From positions 18,528,901 to 18,592,900 of the forward strand of contig NC_092699.1 in NCBI RefSeq assembly GCF_964275005.1: a stretch of 64,000 bases of DNA. Direction: 5' to 3'. The translations under genes were made by a program, and so were the position numbers. The notes under the pieces were generated by a model. That model saw only the letters and a list, made by a program, of their open reading frames with translations. It was not told the origin of the DNA and did not search any database. Of the stretch, positions 1-10,915 are shown piece by piece. Source of the stretch: Diadema setosum (lineage: Eukaryota > Echinodermata > Echinoidea > Diadematoida > Diadematidae). The first letter of the stretch is position 1; each line of letters starts with the position of its first letter.

Positions 1-949
1 ATTTGTATCTTTATTAATATCATTATGGGACCCTATGCAGAACAGTCCTATTTTGCAAATGTGACCGTGAATCACAAAACCAACAATAAGTTGCACACAG
101 TGATTTTGTGTGAGGACTAAAAAAAGGTGAGATGGATCAACCTAGTCAAGCTTGAGTTTTTCATATCTTCTGAAAGAGAAAGACTTCTACTTTATGGTAA
201 CTTTTAACTAGGCCTACATTATGGTAAAGTTTAAGATCATAAAATAAATTGAAAATTGTGTTTTAAGCAGTTTTGCTATAAACATGATAAAGAACTTTTT
301 TTGCAGAATAATGTGATAAGATGTGTCTTAAAGGAGCCACCTGTTCATTTCTTTGAAAAAAAAAAAAACCTACCCTTCATTTTCAGTTCTAATAAATTTT
401 GAAAGTATGATGCTACTGCCTTGAAAGATAATCCCTTCATTGTTGTTGCTGAGGAGTTTTATATTCTTTTTTTTGTCCCATCCGATGCACAGTTAGCACG
501 GCTTGGGAAGGTTAATCGCTTGAATGGAGACTCTTTTCTCAGTAAACATATTTCCGGAGTACATGTTTTCGTTTCAGTATTTGAATTGAGTTATAAATAA
601 TTTAAAGCTTATAGTCTACTCTTTCAGAATTTGTCCTTAACTAAAATTATGTCTGGCGACTTTTTGTTGGCTTTGCAACAATATGCGGTGCAGGGTCACA
701 AATATGATTAAACGGGCAAACGTATCCCCTGTTTCTTCATTATGTATTATTCTTGCAGATTGTACATATCTTATCTGAAGACAGAATAAAAAAAAAAAAA
801 CAAAGTGCTAACTCAAATGCCCTAAACCCAAACGCGTACACACAAACAAACACGCACACACACACACGCACATCCACACAAGCACATAGTTACAGTTTCT
901 TATCCCAAAACTTAAATGAGGTTCTTTTACCGAATGTGCCTTAATCAGA
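1..949. other. Upstream intergenic DNA, no gene seen
   Basis: AT-rich sequence with no recognisable coding region. A short A-rich tract at about 788-800 and an imperfect AC/CA-rich stretch at about 838-880 give the only short open frame here, which is low complexity and not a credible protein. Confidence 0.6.
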
Positions 950-2080
950 AAATGAAATAGAATAATTTGTCATTACAAAGGTTCGTCAGTCCGAAAATAA
1001 AAATTGGGTCGTTAATCTGACAATGAAAGAGGGTTTGTTATTCCGGAGGTCTCTTTGTCAAAAAAAAAAAAAAAAATGAAAAAGAGAAAAAGAGACGTAT
1101 AATTCATATCAAAGACATTGTATACTTTACTTATCTCTTTGGTTTATGTACATAATTATCTGCGATTATATACACATCCCCACAAATAAACACGCTCAGA
1201 CATAATAAAGATCAAAGAAATAGGAAGCACACAAAACAATTGCGAATACAAACAAGCACGATGGATACACACACTTGTTGGCAAACTTGTTCATTATCAG
1301 AGGCCACTCGAACTGAGAAAAAAAAGTGGGTGTGCATGCATGTAACTTATCATACCATTTCAAGAAATCCTGCGGACACCCCTGATCACGATGATGATGA
1401 TAGACCATTCCCTTCTCATTCTCTATTCATGATTACTTAAAGGAAACAGTGACACCCACCCACCCCACCCCTCCCGACCTCCCAACTGATTCTGATTCTC
1501 TGTTTTTTTTTTTTTTATTTGTTTCATTTTCCATCTGGAAGATGGCTGGATAACCCATATTCAGCCGCACTAGGTGGTCTTCCATGGGGTCCACTTGGAT
1601 GTCAGTCGGGACTATAGGCCTATAAATAATTGAATAAATGAACAGTGAATGAATGAATGAATGAATGAATGAAGCGGGATCTTTTACGTACATGGGTTGT
1701 GACTCGGTCAAGCACGGGACCTCCATTTCATGTTTTATTCGAAGGACACAGTGTTTTGCCTCTCACTTCAGGGGATGAGATGATTACACACAACAGTTAG
1801 ACTCGGGAATCTCCGGAATAAAACAAAACACCATTTCATTTCGGACTAACAAACCGTACTTTTTTTTTTTGGACCATCGAATCTTCTGAGGAACAAACCT
1901 TTTCCATTTTCAGACAAACGAACCTATGGAAACATACTTTATTTCATTTCGAATTAATGATTCTTATTAAAAAAAACGCCACAAATGTTAGGATTGACCA
2001 ACCATATACTTCATTTTCGGACTAACGAACATATAATTCTGTGTTTCGGAATAACGAACGAATATTATGTACATGCACGC
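950..2080. repeat. Inverted arrays of a TTCGTTA(G/T)TCCGAA motif
   Basis: The left part (about 975-1055) carries motifs such as GGTTCGTCAGTCCGAAAAT and GTTTGTTATTCCGGAGG. The right part (about 1838-2065) carries the reverse complements, such as TTTCGGACTAACGAAC and TTTCGGAATAACGAACG. The two sides are therefore inverted with respect to each other and look like the arms of one foldback-type repeat, with a SINE fragment lying between them. The same motif recurs near 63560 (CGAACCTTCGGAATAACGGA). No protein is encoded. The boundaries are approximate and no target duplication was found. Confidence 0.5.
1502..1810 (-). mobile_element. 5'-truncated tRNA-derived SINE fragment
   Basis: This shares long stretches with the full SINE at 62021-62420: a GATGGCTGGATA block, a CTTCCATGGGGTCCA block, an AAGCGGGATCTTTTACGT block and an ACGGGACCTCCATTT block, in the same order. 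Here it is on the minus strand with its 3' A-tail seen as poly-T at 1502-1516. The tRNA-like promoter head present in the full copy is missing past about 1808. A (AATG)n expansion lies inside at about 1645-1672. Confidence 0.7.
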
Positions 2081-2084
2081 TCAT

Positions 2085-2098
<14 letters not shown>

Positions 2099-2128
<30 letters not shown>
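2099..2128. repeat. (AC)n microsatellite
   Basis: A perfect run of AC dinucleotides preceded by ATAC units. The open frame reading poly-Thr-His through it is an artefact of the repeat. Confidence 0.9.
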
Positions 2129-2131
<3 letters not shown>

Positions 2132-2354
2132 TTTACACACATGCTGCGTCAAGGTTGTGTGTTCATCTTGAGCGATTTTCTAAACATAAAAGAAAAACAA
2201 GTAAACATCTCTTCTGATATAGGGTGAATGGCATGCTATCAAATCACTGAAAAAATATTATTAACAGCAGGATTACAATAATATTTTCCCAGGGAATTTG
2301 GGTGTGCACTACTTGTGCCTTGGGTCAGCTCAATTGGTGGAGGCAAGAATGAAG

Positions 2355-2355
<1 letters not shown>

Positions 2356-2391
<36 letters not shown>
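2356..2391. repeat. (AC)n microsatellite upstream of transporter copy 1
   Basis: A perfect AC run lying about 170 bp before the start codon of the first transporter copy, so it would fall in its promoter or 5' leader. Confidence 0.9.
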
Positions 2392-2394
<3 letters not shown>

Positions 2395-2559
2395 GAAATA
2401 ACCAGGTGATGTGCACTGTTTGCACAAAGGGCCAGACTCTCAAAGAAAGTGATCTGCACAGACACCAAGCAACATACGAAAGGCGTTGTCCACTTCATCA
2501 TTCGGTCCAAACAGCATTGATACAGCTTGGTAGGCTTCAATAAGGTCTACGGGCGAAAC

Positions 2560-2785
2560 ATGGCGAAATCACAAGCTGCGGCAAGACAGGGATTGACAAC
2601 ACGTGATTCAACGGACCCTTGGATATATGTCATCGTTCTCGCCAAGTTCGCACTCATGTTTCTAGACGCGGGACTGGCTAAATCATTCGGCGTTCTGCTC
2701 CCAGAGATGGTCGCTCGCTACAAAACTGACTATAGGACCATGGCGATGATTTGCAGTATGCCGGCAATTCTAATGTACTTTTCTG
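2560..2785 (+). CDS. Copy 1 exon 1 (TM1-TM2)
   Basis: Encodes 75 residues plus one base, beginning MAKSQAAARQ and ending in YFS, followed by the donor GTAGGT. It is nearly identical to exon 1 of copy 2, with a handful of substitutions. It contains DSTDPW, a degenerate form of the DGGWGW-like motif that opens TM1 in most MCTs, then the AKSFGV lysine. Confidence 0.85.
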
Positions 2786-5140
2786 GTAGGTTTCAGAGTG
2801 TAGCACCTCATTTAATTTCCATGGTTTTGTCAAGTTCTAGTCTCATGTCAATCAAATCTAAAATGTAAATTCATATAAAGTACTCTAATTTCGCGAAGCG
2901 GTCGTTCAATTTCGCGAGAGACAGGATATGATTAAGCATTGCCGCTACATTCCAGCATTCACGTCGCCTAACATTTCAGTCTTGACAAATTCTCGGGTTA
3001 AGTTACATTTTGGACCCCCTCCCTTTGGTTGATTTTTTACTTAATTCCTCGTATTTGCAATAACGGCTCGACCCAGTCGTAGACCTATTTTTTCCCAATA
3101 AGTAGGCTATGTCGACAGAAATACATAATCATGTTGGTTGTCAAATGCTTCAGCGACTATACAGCTCTGTCCTTATTCATAGAATCTGTAATCCGATCCT
3201 CGAGCAGCCGCCAAAGTCGTGCTTAATAATAAATGCAGCCTATATGCATGCATGTATGTGCATAAAAGTTATTGCTTCGGAAGACGGTTTGTCGGAGGAA
3301 TGAGAAATGTCAGTTTAAGTCAAAGGTCCCATTTAAAAGTACATTAAGTTGACATTATTTGTTCAAACAGATGAGTAACTACAAAAACATGAGTAGTAAC
3401 GAAAAACACTTCGCAAGTTCCATGCTATGAATGCTGTAAATGATTGCCTTTCCGCATGAATGTCAATTCCTAAACGTTCACCAAATTCACCACGGCTGTC
3501 CACGGCGGTGCTGGTGCGAATTTGAATGCGTGTCGCGTGCAATTTTAAAGGCTCTGTCACACCTTTCTGGCAAGCCTTGCGTGCGACTTGCGAAGAACAA
3601 TTTTTGCTCCCTGGCGGTCCCCGCAGATGACTCGCGCATGATAGTACCTAGCACGTATCTCACCCGTAGTTACCCGGAGTTGCTCACTCAAGTCCTCTTT
3701 ACCCGCGATCAAGTTTTGGCCCTGTCATACCTTTCCGGGCAAGTTACGAGGGCTTGATGAGTGGGGTGATTTTCCAGCAGCCAGAACAATAATTATTTTG
3801 CAGGCGGACAAGGATTTTGCCGAGTTTCGCATGTGTCTTACCTGCTGGACCCGTGCTGCTTACGTTCTACTTACGTCCATTCCGTTTGACCTGCGTGTAG
3901 GCGCATGGGTGACGAGTGAAGGCTGGCAACTCGGTGAAGGAAAACCTCTGAAAGAATTTGATATGGCAGGTGTCCCACAAAATGTCATGCGGATGACACG
4001 CGCTTCCGGCGCAAAAGCATAGATCCACGGGCAACTAACGTACTTCAAGCGGGTCAACTGCCTGTGACGTGCGGCAGCTACGGGCCTCCTACTGGTGTTC
4101 TGCGTGGTCCTCTGCGGGCAATCCCCGCGACTCACCCGGAAAAGTTTTGGTCATGCTCAAAACTTGGCTGCGGGTTAATCGGACTCCGGGCAACTACGGG
4201 CGAGATACGCGCTATGAACTGTCAGGTGCGGGCCAACTACTGGAAGGTCCGGGTAGCAAAAATTCCCCCCCCCCCCCCCCCGCAAATCAACCCGCAATGC
4301 TTTCCCAGACAAGGCCATGAGCATGCTCAAAACTCGTTCCGGGTGAGTCTCGGGGGTCTGCCCGCAGGTACACGTTGAACACCAGTAGGATGCCCTTACC
4401 GGCAGCACCTCGCAGGCAACTCGAAATACGATGGTATACTTAGCAGCTGTAATGCAGGTATTTCGAAGCCATCATGTCGCTCGTAACTGAAAACGGATCG
4501 GTTTCGAATTTCTCACGGAGGTCACACGGATTACACGCAAATTTTCCTGCGTGCTGGAAAATCCCTACTCGCAACAAGCCCGCGTAGCTTACCCTGAAAG
4601 GTGTGACACGGCCTTAAGGAACCTCTTGACCTTGGCATCGTATTTTTATGGCACCATCTATTAAAGTATTATATGATGTGAAATTATGAAAATTGGCTGG
4701 AAACATCAAAATAAAGAAAGTAGAAATGGAAGCGTAGTATGGTATGTAGACTTGCCATGGCGTTACTTTTGTTCAAGTCCTCAGAGCAGGCTGTGGAATG
4801 AAATTAGTTAATGTTGCATGTAACAATATGATTCACAAATAATTCATTTCGAAAACATTTTTCCTCTTCACGAGATAATCAAATATTAAACTATCTGAAA
4901 TACATGCTTCGCAAAATGGGTTTTGCAAAGTCAGTTACCCTCATGTGTATTTAAATGCTATAGATGAGACGCGTAATCAAATCCTCTCCAAAGCCGTTGA
5001 GTTTATTTACAAAGGAGTTAGATTCTTTGATCAAGCACACCGTTGGGGAAACTAAAGCAGGAAAACAGAACTATATAGGCATCATTATCATACAAGACTT
5101 CGCATCAATTTTCTGTTCTCCAATCTCTCCCACTGAACAG
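2786..5140 (+). other. Copy 1 intron 1
   Basis: Starts GTAGGT and ends with a pyrimidine-rich CTCTCCCACTGAACAG acceptor, the same acceptor as in copy 2. It holds the foldback element at 3549-4613 and otherwise plain AT-rich DNA in which I see no gene. Confidence 0.75.
3549..4613. mobile_element. GC-rich foldback element, family A copy 1
   Basis: The ends AGGCTCTGTCACACC and GGTGTGACACGGCC are inverted repeats. The inside is made of further palindromic GC-rich blocks (CGGGCAACTACGGGCGAGA, TACCTAGCACGTATCTCACCC). TTAA lies directly outside both ends (3545-3548 and 4614-4617), compatible with a TTAA-targeting DNA transposon, though copy 2 at 15623 lacks this. A second terminus-like sequence (CCTGTCATACCTTTCCGGGC) begins near 3720, so this copy seems composite. 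A homopolymer C run lies at about 4264-4280. No transposase is present, so it is non-autonomous. Confidence 0.75.
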
Positions 5141-5281
5141 CTCCCCTTGCGCACCTGTTACTGAAGGTGGTGAATGCCAGGGTCCTAGCAGTCATCGGAG
5201 GATTCCTCTCTGCAGTGCCCCTCATGTGCTTCCCATTCATCGAATCAGTCATTCCACTGGCTTTGCTGACATCGACAATTG
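5141..5281 (+). CDS. Copy 1 exon 2 (TM3)
   Basis: A 141-bp phase-1 exon translating to a segment with LLLKVVNARVLAVIGGFL, matching the TM2-TM3 loop and TM3 of MCTs. It differs from copy 2 exon 2 at only one base that I can see, next to the donor. Donor GTAAAC. Confidence 0.85.
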
Positions 5282-6106
5282 GTAAACTAACCTAGATGAA
5301 GGGCTCAAATGGTCTTTCCACTAATAACCTGAAATCATGTCACTCGACAGAAAAGCCGTGAAAAATCCAAACTTCTCCATAATTTAGAAAATAGTTAACT
5401 TCGGGGTCCTCTTGCAAACATACGTATAACCCAATTACATTCTTTGTTACTAGCCATCCATTCGCCGTCGAAGACATCAGACTTAAGCAGGCCATGGTCA
5501 TAATCTCCGATTAATGCTACTGAACTTTCTCTCTGATAAACATTAATCTTGACAAAATATCTGATTCCTGAAATCTGGAAAATGTGCCAGGGACCTATAA
5601 TCTCCTGGCAAGGTACATCTTGATGCTTATAATGTTTGCAGAATCCTGTCTTGGATCTTACTACTTCACTAAATATTGATTTCACTGCTAGGATATGATC
5701 TTGCTTTTTAATAATTATTGTTCTTGTTGCAAAACAATGCGATTTTTTTTTTTTTTAACTTTATCGGCCGGTCACAGAGTAACGAGAACACATTTGAGAA
5801 CCTAGCAGTATGTGATAATAATATAATGATTTTAATTGAAATGGATCATACTGCAGATGTCACCGAATTGTTTGATGTTATGTTGAGATTTTGTTGCTTA
5901 CAGATGCATAAGAGGGGACATTTTAACAGTCTTTAATAATCAGTTTATATTGCACTGATCCCATTGCTTTGAAGAAAGCCACCATCCCCCTATCTTCTGA
6001 TTGGCCGTTTTCAATATTATCAACAGTGTTACCAACACAGTCACAGTCAATGTAATAATGGTCTCATGTAACCCTGTTTCTTTCTTGTTTCTCCTTCTCT
6101 ATGCAG
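5282..6106 (+). other. Copy 1 intron 2
   Basis: AT-rich intron between donor GTAAAC and acceptor TATGCAG. The open frames in it, on both strands, do not resemble anything I recognise. Confidence 0.65.
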
Positions 6107-6861
6107 GCATAGGTATGTCGATATCTGCCTTCCCTCTCTTAGTGATATTGAATGACTTCTTTCCCAGATCGTTTATTTTCTACAATACAATGTCCCTCTT
6201 CGGTTCAACATTCGGCTCCTTTTGCCTACCGGTCATCGTTGAGAGATCGTTAGAAGCCTATGGACAGAGCGGGGCTTTCCTTATCCTTGGCGGGATATGT
6301 CTCAATGCTGTGGCGTGCGGAGCCGTAGTCCGACCTCCGAAGGACCTCCATGAGTTGAAACAAGCATCATCTACCAAGATGGACCTACACAAAAGCCTGA
6401 TCGAGGGATCAGAGACATCAAACCCTGATACAAAGTCGGCACAAGAAACGAAAACGTCGTGTGCAAAGTCATTCCTTAACCAACTGACTTCGTTCGTCCA
6501 TGTCTCTGAGCCGATGTTCATTCTAGTTACACCAGTAACTTTCCTGACCAATTACGTCCTTTACGCATGTTTGGAAGAATCCTCTTCATCATCCTCGTAC
6601 GCCTGGACTGGAACTCCACCCTCATCTTTGCCTGTTCTTGTTTCGTTTGCGCGGTTTCGTTATTCCTTCTGCCCATGACTTCGGCATACGCCTGTCAAGC
6701 CACCAACGCCTTTATTCAAGGTTTCATCTTCTTCATCCTTGATTCTGCCCCATCCGCCTTGATGAAAAAGACTGTTCGACGTGAGGAGAATATGTCTCTA
6801 GCTATGGCATCCACCTTGCTGTTATGTGGTGTGGGCGCCCTCTGCGGTGATATCTTGTCAG
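6107..6861 (+). pseudogene. Copy 1 exon 3, frame broken
   Basis: It opens with IGMSISAFPLL, carries GAFLILGGICLNAVACGAVV, then an acidic central loop, and reads in frame to TNYVLYA. There a 91-bp segment present in copies 2 and 3 is absent (junction near 6568), and the frame moves. It resumes as FGRILFIILVRLDWNSTL and runs to the donor GTAGGC. The bases at the two edges of the missing segment are short and similar (a run of T and G), as in a slippage or end-joining deletion. Confidence 0.8.
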
Positions 6862-8375
6862 GTAGGCTCAGTGGTACTCGTTTTATAAAAGCTGTAAATG
6901 TTGTTCTTTTCTTTTCTAAATACTGCCAGTTCCTGTTCGGAAGATTTTCCAGCGATTAGCAAGAGATGTGATATGAAAATGGTTACGTCGGAACCGGTTT
7001 GGAGGCTAGTATGCGTTTAACTTGGAACAAAATGACAATTTGTTAGAGCAAATCAAACCCGTTTTTAAATATTTACTGAAACTACAGTTGCCCTGAGTGA
7101 GTTTGACGAGATGGAGTCTTGTCATATAACCGAATCTACTTTTCACTTTTAAGTTCAAGGAATGTCGATAGGTCTCTTAAGAAGAGAAGAAGAAATAGAG
7201 AGATAGAAAAGAAATTAACATTATTTTATCCTCCTTAAGGCATTTTGTACATGTAGTATTGAAAAGTGACTGCAGTGGGGTGAGTGTTGGAAGTTAACAT
7301 TTTTTGTGTCAGTGAATATTAGACAAATGAAATGTTTGACTAAGTGAAATATGAAAAATTCATACAAGTATACAAATTGAGATCAAGGCGTGAGAATCAA
7401 TATGCAATGATCAAAGATGCATAATCAATGACATCCCTCTGTTTGCGAGAAAACATGAACGATGTGTTCCATGTGCTTGCCTACTATTCTCCAAGACGGT
7501 GAAACGCACTTCTTTTTTGATACACTTATTTTCATGTACACCAAACTAATATTTGCATTTGAATGGATGTGTATATAATGACTATCATGACTATCAAATC
7601 CGTTGTAATTATGTATATTCACTTACATTTCATGAAATTATCAACGAACTATAGAACATTTACTGCGCCCTCAGTGCCAGATGTCGTTTTGTTACTTTCA
7701 TAGAAACTAGTCCTATAGATGTACAGCAAGCCCTACAATCCCCAAGTATCAATACCCGTAATTGTAATGCGGGTTAAATCACTCCAATTGCTGTGTAATG
7801 GCCATTCCGTCTTGTGCTGGTAAAAACTGATCATCAAGCACTCAGTTGAAGACGAGTAATTACGAACGTACACACGTTAAGGGTAAATGGATTTAGATAG
7901 AAAAACGATGTGACGATATAATGCTTGAATAACTTAAAAATCTTATAACAACCTCTTCAATCTGTATGCTGTACTTTTGTCACAATCAAACCGTTTTATT
8001 CATACAGCCGTCATATGTCTTCTTTCTATCGCTTGTATTTCATGGGATCTCGTGTTGTTGCTTGTTTATCCTATTCTGATAATTAACGAGGGTTAATGCC
8101 CACGACTGTCTAAGATATGAAACAAGGTATAAAAATGTAATTAGACTGAAATCTTGGAGCTACCAGCAAGACTTCCCCGACAGTGTTAAGAATGTTTGCT
8201 TGCCTCAATGTAAATTAGCGAAAGGGAATACAACTTTGAGGAAAAAAAAGAGTGTAATCAAAGTAATTGAATTTATTTGTCTCCGTATTTGGAGTAATCG
8301 CTTATCTATCTGTCATGTGAATATCTTATTCTTCCTGTCAACTCTCTTTCTGGTTTTTTTTTTTCTTAATGACAG
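6862..8375 (+). other. Copy 1 intron 3
   Basis: AT-rich intron ending with a T-rich tract and TTAATGACAG, the same acceptor sequence as in copy 2. No gene or recognisable mobile element seen inside. Confidence 0.65.
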
Positions 8376-8509
8376 GTCATATCCTCTACGTAACCAAGTC
8401 TTACGCAGTCGTCTTTATGTCGTTGGGAGTGGTTCAAATCACAGCACTCATTAACCTCATCGTCGCCGAAGTTATTGAAAGGACAAGAAAAGAAGACAAA
8501 TGCCGGTAG
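8376..8509 (+). CDS. Copy 1 exon 4 (last TM, C-terminus)
   Basis: Encodes HILYVTKSYAVVFMSLG, then a hydrophobic helix and a charged tail ending KEDKCR and TAG. It aligns throughout with the last exons of copies 2 and 3. The exon remains open, although it is out of frame with the start codon because of the exon 3 deletion. Confidence 0.8.
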
Positions 8510-9284
8510 GCTATAGACTATACGCATTTTGTGAAGCTGCGTATATCTTGGGATGATATTGAAAACGAGACATGTTGTGAATTCGTGTTGCAATATTTCC
8601 TATCAGTGGAAAAGTAACAGCAATTACAGGAACTACATGAGGCTCAAAATATCCCAATAACATTATTTGTGAGGTCACTGAGTGAAAGTAAAAAAAAAAA
8701 AACAACACAATTTTGCTGCATGGTTTAATAATATGATTTCATATTTCACCGGAAAACAAGCTTGGACATCAGAGCCTCGGGATATCTGGTTTAATGATTA
8801 CAGTCCGACCTTGGCTATCTGGCCATCACTTTTCCGGATTTCTTTCTGGACAGGCAATACAGGGACTACGATAATCTTTCCGTTTCGTGTACTTTTACGA
8901 AAGTGCACAACTATTTTTTTTCTCGCGAAAACGAGGAAGAGATAAATTTTGTACATGAGTTTCCATTCACTGTGATATGATGTACATTTATGTACATCAA
9001 CCAAATATTGTTGCTAGAAGGAACAAAGACCAAGAGAAAGTTGTATTTTCTCTCATACTTATTTCCACATTATATTATTCATCACCGTATTAAATGATGT
9101 ATGTATACTCCCAACATGGAAATAGCTTTGGCTCTGTGCTGGAACCATATTCGTGTTTTTTCCCCTTTTTCATTTTTATACATGCTTTGCTCCGGGTATC
9201 AACCCCACTTACCTGAATGCATTACGTAAGAAGATTTCTGTTCAATACAATTGTGGGATTAGCATACCATTTAATTGTTCTCCT
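8510..9284. other. Intergenic after transporter copy 1
   Basis: AT-rich DNA directly after the copy 1 stop codon; any 3' untranslated region would start here. A poly-A tract lies at about 8691-8702. No gene or repeat family recognised. Confidence 0.5.
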
Positions 9285-9443
9285 GGGCCCCGTTTCATAA
9301 AAGATGTTAGGATGTCAACTCTTGCTGGAATGACAACTTCCCATAGCAACAGCCAATCTGGAAGCTGCATTCTTGTCGTTACCATGGCAATTGCCATTCC
9401 AGCAAGAGTTGTTATTATATCAACTTTTTATGAAATGGGGCCC
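9285..9443. mobile_element. MITE with GGGCCCC(G/A)TTTCATAAAA ends
   Basis: Starts GGGCCCCGTTTCATAAAA and ends TTTTTATGAAATGGGGCCC, inverted repeats of about 18 bp. A second inverted pair lies just inside (AACTCTTGCTGGAATG and CATTCCAGCAAGAGTT), so most of the 159 bp can fold as a hairpin. It is too short to code. This terminus is familiar to me from echinoderm genomes; the superfamily cannot be fixed because no clear target duplication is visible. Confidence 0.75.
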
Positions 9444-10639
9444 TGGTCATGACTTTCATAAGAATGTGAATTGTTGACCGCATTCCAAACGTCATCTAAA
9501 CTCGACTGCATTTTTCCACTCTAAAACGCATATACGAAGTCTGCATGGTGTACGTCACTTAACGTCACCCTGGTTTTTACTTTGTATCAATTCCCACGTC
9601 ATCATAATTGCAGAATCATTCATTCATACATTTTATGAGAACTATTGACACTCGAAATTAAATATTTTGCTTACTGAATAATGTCTTACCCTGATTTCCA
9701 TGATCTGAATTAGCCGTTCTTAATAGATAAATTCATGCGAAGGTTTGACACACTCAATTTTGCTATAAAAAAATTGCAATCATTGTTTTGTATAAGATTT
9801 CTCTTTGAATATTGCATCAAATTTTGTTAGTTTCTAAAAGTATAATGCAGCATCCCTCTTCATAATTCTAATATAATGTGACAGTGCATATTTCATCCAT
9901 ATCATGGTGATTCCCCTAAAAAAAAATGTATGACCAATAATACACTTTCCACTGGTTGCTGTTTGATTGATGCCAGCAAATTCTTTAAGTTGCTCTTTTT
10001 GAGTGTTGTTTTATTTTCATTGTTCACTTCCGTTATTCTTGATGATCTTATATTTCCTTATACACTTTCAGAGCAGACAAAACTTAGGGAGCTTCTTCTG
10101 ATCTCATTGCCAATTGTTTTTTTTTTCTCTGTACAGTCACTGGTCATGGCAGTGTGCAACCACCGTATAGCGACATGGATTGTGTTTTATCAGTGCCCAC
10201 GTTGTCTTCCTCCTTCTCTGTGTGTTACATGTTACATGTTTGTACGTTTAACTTTCATCAGGGAGGTGCTTCTCACCTCCCTAGTTTCATGTATTTGTGT
10301 ATCCTTTCCCGTTTCTCTCTTTCTTCCAGGTCTGCATATTTATTTCCACTCAACTTCTGTCTCCGGGTTTAGGTGGAGAGCCCGTTTGCTCCTGAGTTTC
10401 TCCTTCCAAACTCATGGCTAACACGTCACATTTTGCTTTTAGTTCTTTACACCGAGCGATCTTTATGATACTGTGTAAGACATACCTCGGCGTCTGATCA
10501 GGTCAACAACACTTTAAGTCCTTATGAAGATTATATATCAAATAGCTACAACATTTTGGCAAAAGAGTTTGATTACAATTTTGATTTAAATGATCCTGCG
10601 CAGAGTCCGTCTTGCGTTTATTTGACTGAAAACCAATAT
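9444..10639. other. Intergenic, unassigned
   Basis: A T-rich open frame of 163 codons at 9930-10421 reads as hydrophobic low-complexity protein with no domain I recognise. It lies just upstream of the LINE and could be decayed 5' LINE sequence, but I see no ORF1 motif. Otherwise nothing is seen. Confidence 0.4.
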
Positions 10640-10876
10640 AAAATCAGATAATGAATATAGGCGATGAATCGTTTTTTATTGGCCCATTTTGATATACGCA
10701 GTATCAATAGAAATTTTGATAAGTTGCATTTTTTTTTGTTAGAAAACTTTGATCAAATATCCTGCTCTATCATATGGCTGTCATAAACAGGGCTAAACCC
10801 CAGTATTGGTCATTTATTTATTTTACCTAGTTTCGACGTAGTATACAGAAACATGTAACAGAGTGGGTGGTGGGGT

Positions 10877-10915
<39 letters not shown>

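Larger units (their letters stand above)
2560..8509 (+). pseudogene. SLC16/MCT-like transporter copy 1, broken by a 91-bp deletion
   Basis: Four coding exons at 2560-2785, 5141-5281, 6107-6861 and 8376-8509, each bounded by GT/AG, encode a monocarboxylate-transporter-like MFS protein. Exon 1 has the TM1 stretch with AKSFGVLLPE, where the lysine aligns with the functional K38 of MCT1. Exon 3 has the family signature GAFLILGGICLNAVACGAVV. Against copies 2 and 3, exon 3 lacks 91 bp at about 6568, after TNYVLYA, removing the start of the C-terminal half (TM7 and the TM8 start with its GR motif) and shifting the frame. The downstream part stays open in its own frame (MFGRILFIIL onward) and exon 4 is intact, so the break looks recent. 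A truncated N-terminal product of about 300 residues is possible. Start chosen at 2560 because MAK matches copy 2 and the ATGG context is good; an in-frame ATG at 2527 is an alternative. An assembly or allelic artefact is not excluded. Confidence 0.8.

Noticed and set aside
2527-2868. Copy 1 exon 1 as a complete 113-residue gene
   Set aside because: The reading continues past a GTAGGT donor into intron; comparison with copies 2 and 3 shows it is the first exon only.
6258-6551. Minus-strand open frame over copy 1 exon 3
   Set aside because: Shadow of the transporter coding sequence on the other strand.
9930-10421. 163-codon open frame as a membrane protein gene
   Set aside because: Hydrophobicity comes from T-rich DNA; no homology recognised, no splice or start context, and it sits beside a decayed LINE.
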